Assembly (NCBI RefSeq): GCF_900092025.1
Contig: NZ_FLTX01000039.1
Location: 1-64,000, forward strand
Direction: 5' to 3'
DNA: 64,000 bases
DNA from: Xanthomonas bromi
GTDB lineage: Bacteria > Pseudomonadota > Gammaproteobacteria > Xanthomonadales > Xanthomonadaceae
Part shown: positions 63,912 through 64,000 of the stretch, piece by piece
Layout of the letters: the number at the start of each line of letters is the position of its first letter
How positions within the stretch are numbered: position 1 is the stretch's first letter
Made by a program: the position numbers and the translations under genes
Notes under the pieces: model-generated
The model's database searches: none
Seen by the model: the letters and a program-made list of their open reading frames with translations, nothing else
Told to the model about the DNA's origin: nothing

Positions 63912-64000
63912 ATGAACCACGATTCCGCAGGACACAGCGCAGACAGCGATAGCTCGTTGCTGGAAAACTTGTTTCAGTTCGCCCTTAAGGGCGACACCCA
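63912..64000 (+). CDS. start of an unknown gene, cut by the window end
   Basis: ATG 63912 follows AAGAAGGAG, a strong ribosome site. The first 29 codons read MNHDSAGHSADSDSSLLENL and on to ALKGDT, still open at the last base. Too short to identify. Confidence 0.6.
   Translation, partial: MNHDSAGHSADSDSSLLENLFQFALKGDT

Noticed and set aside
1-64000. CRISPR arrays, rRNA or tRNA genes
   Set aside because: No regularly spaced direct repeats and no recognisable RNA gene were found by reading; covariance searches could not be run.

Overview
The sequence looks like a Xanthomonas chromosome. Most of it (about 14.7-64 kb) is GC-rich and carries genes and short repeats typical of that genus: DnaB, photolyase, class I fumarase, PldA, an RND efflux operon, glycine-zipper lipoproteins, and CCCCTCTCCC/GGGAGAGGGG hairpins. 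Genus is inferred from protein style and repeats; the species is not determined, although X. oryzae-like strains would fit the number of insertion sequences.

Region 1 (1-14.7 kb) is accessory DNA. It starts with a tyrosine integrase broken by several frameshifts, then a minus-strand pair of unknown envelope proteins with a clear terminator, then an intact IS3-family element (3357-4552). Next comes a visibly AT-richer seven-gene operon (5161-12639), and after it a truncated, frameshifted IS3-family remnant and a second intact IS3-family element (13535-14704). The operon encodes a PhnW-like class V aminotransferase, an O-acetylhomoserine-sulfhydrylase-like PLP enzyme, a fatty-acid-desaturase-like enzyme, a class I amidotransferase-fold gamma-glutamyl hydrolase, a LysE exporter, a MetA-like homoserine acyltransferase and a glutamine-synthetase-like ligase. 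This is the gene set expected for rhizobitoxine, the enol-ether amino acid of Bradyrhizobium elkanii. Here RtxA is split into two genes. The MetA homologue carries Glu111, the residue tied to acetyl-CoA specificity. The ligase/hydrolase pair suggests gamma-glutamyl protection and deprotection of an intermediate or of the toxin.

Region 2 (14.7-33.3 kb): small unknown genes, two GGDEF proteins, a five-gene minus-strand efflux operon (SDR-like, MFP, RND pump, SDR, outer-membrane factor) with a divergent LysR regulator, an OmpA-like lipoprotein, photolyase, replicative helicase and an FMN reductase.

Region 3 (33.3-52 kb): asparagine synthetase, two glutathione S-transferases, a DUF3857/transglutaminase-like protein, glutaryl-CoA dehydrogenase (frameshifted), glycine-zipper proteins, TatD, TcdA, a C-type haem protein, cold-shock protein, PldA, a sterol-desaturase-like protein, an exported carbonic anhydrase and class I fumarase.

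Region 4 (52-64 kb): ABC exporter, ferredoxin-NADP reductase, glutathione peroxidase, M3 oligopeptidase, a subtilase with a Gly/Ala/Ser-rich secreted protein beside an ECF sigma/anti-sigma pair, a MarR regulator with a perfect palindromic operator candidate, a DUF3298-type lipoprotein, a small acetyltransferase and the start of an unknown gene.

Several otherwise well-conserved genes carry single-base insertions (near 14.84, 39.04, 49.04 and 49.52 kb). They are either recent pseudogenes or assembly errors, and they should be resolved before function is inferred.
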